Shown: one piece after another, positions 5,329 to 5,478 of the stretch | Layout: each line of letters opens with the position of its first letter | Position numbering within the stretch: position 1 is the first letter of the stretch | Assembly: GCA_001817635.1 (NCBI GenBank) | Contig: MHIS01000012.1 | Location: 1 to 5,478 of the forward strand | Direction: 5' to 3' | Source of the DNA: Candidatus Colwellbacteria bacterium GWA2_46_10 | GTDB lineage: Bacteria > Patescibacteriota > Minisyncoccia > UBA6257 > Colwellbacteraceae | Length of the DNA stretch: 5,478 nt | Program-made: the position numbers and the translations under genes | The notes under the pieces: model-generated | What the model saw: only the letters and a program-made list of their open reading frames with translations | Database searches by the model: none | Told to the model about the DNA's origin: nothing

Positions 5329-5478
5329 ATGGATGAGTTGAACAATCAACCCGGTTTTGTTCCCCCAGCTGGCGAACCTAACAGGGTGAATCCGATGTCC
5401 CCAAACTTTATGGAGGGCGCTCCAGGGCCGGAAATTCCCCCGCCTCCTCCAGTACTCAATAATCCTCCAATAGGAGAA
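5329..5478 (+). CDS. Unknown protein with proline-rich N terminus, partial (3' end outside window)
   Basis: An open frame from ATG 5329 runs through 50 codons to the end of the window without a stop. The visible part is low in complexity, with many Pro, Asn, Gly and Glu residues (F-V-P-P-A-G-E-P-N near residue 10, and five prolines in a row at about residues 38-42). It should be disordered. Such leaders often precede a membrane segment or folded domain in secreted or membrane proteins, but no signal or membrane helix is seen within these 50 residues. No family is recognised. The start lacks a Shine-Dalgarno sequence but follows an extended -10 promoter so closely that a leaderless mRNA explains it. 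The gene may also be reached by read-through from pnp, 52 bases upstream. Confidence 0.6.
   Translation, partial: MDELNNQPGFVPPAGEPNRVNPMSPNFMEGAPGPEIPPPPPVLNNPPIGE

Noticed and set aside
4706..5345. Two long open frames on the - strand opposite the 3' part of pnp
   Set aside because: Both lie antisense to the conserved KH/S1 region of pnp, have odd Ser/Ile/Phe-rich composition and no family pattern. The coding signal belongs to pnp.
1..5478. CRISPR array, toxin-antitoxin pair, or rRNA gene
   Set aside because: No regularly spaced repeats, paired small genes, or conserved rRNA segments are seen on either strand.

Overview
The window looks like a piece of a small-genome bacterium, most likely a member of the candidate phyla radiation (Patescibacteria, Parcubacteria-like). 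This rests on the style of the S15 and PNPase proteins, the rpsO / NYN-nuclease / pnp gene order, short intergenic gaps, and start codons sitting directly behind promoter -10 boxes. It is an inference from protein recall, not a database result. All complete genes read through with the standard code.

Left part (1-1261), accessory in character: the last 40 codons of an rve/DDE-type insertion-sequence transposase on the + strand (1-123). Next comes a strong 11-bp terminator hairpin (158-184), then an unrecognised, helix-rich, highly charged 308-residue protein on the - strand (201-1127). A class II tRNA-Leu(UAG) follows on the - strand (1181-1261). The 308-residue gene appears richer in G+C than parts of the neighbouring housekeeping genes.

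Middle (1294-2292): a complete XerC/XerD-like tyrosine recombinase on the - strand with all catalytic residues. A 105-bp divergent intergenic region carries back-to-back promoters for this gene and for rpsO. The recombinase promoter overlaps an imperfect dyad and ends 6 nt before a GTG start, which suggests a leaderless mRNA.

Right part (2293-5276), an RNA-metabolism operon on the + strand: rpsO (ribosomal protein S15), a NYN/LabA-like PIN-fold nuclease, and pnp (polynucleotide phosphorylase). The nuclease gene sits inside the classical rpsO-pnp pair and overlaps the pnp start by one base. Both rpsO and the nuclease gene have a small hairpin at the translation start, consistent with but not proof of translational control. 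An endonuclease-like protein coupled to a 3'-5' phosphorolytic exonuclease suggests a joint role in RNA turnover.

Right end (5277-5478): an intergenic gap with a perfect consensus DnaA 9-mer and an extended -10 promoter, then the first 50 codons of a proline-rich protein of unknown function that runs off the window. No CRISPR array, complete IS, or clearly new multi-gene system is visible. The most interesting leads are the NYN-pnp coupling, the start-site hairpins, and the unknown gene between the IS remnant and the tRNA.
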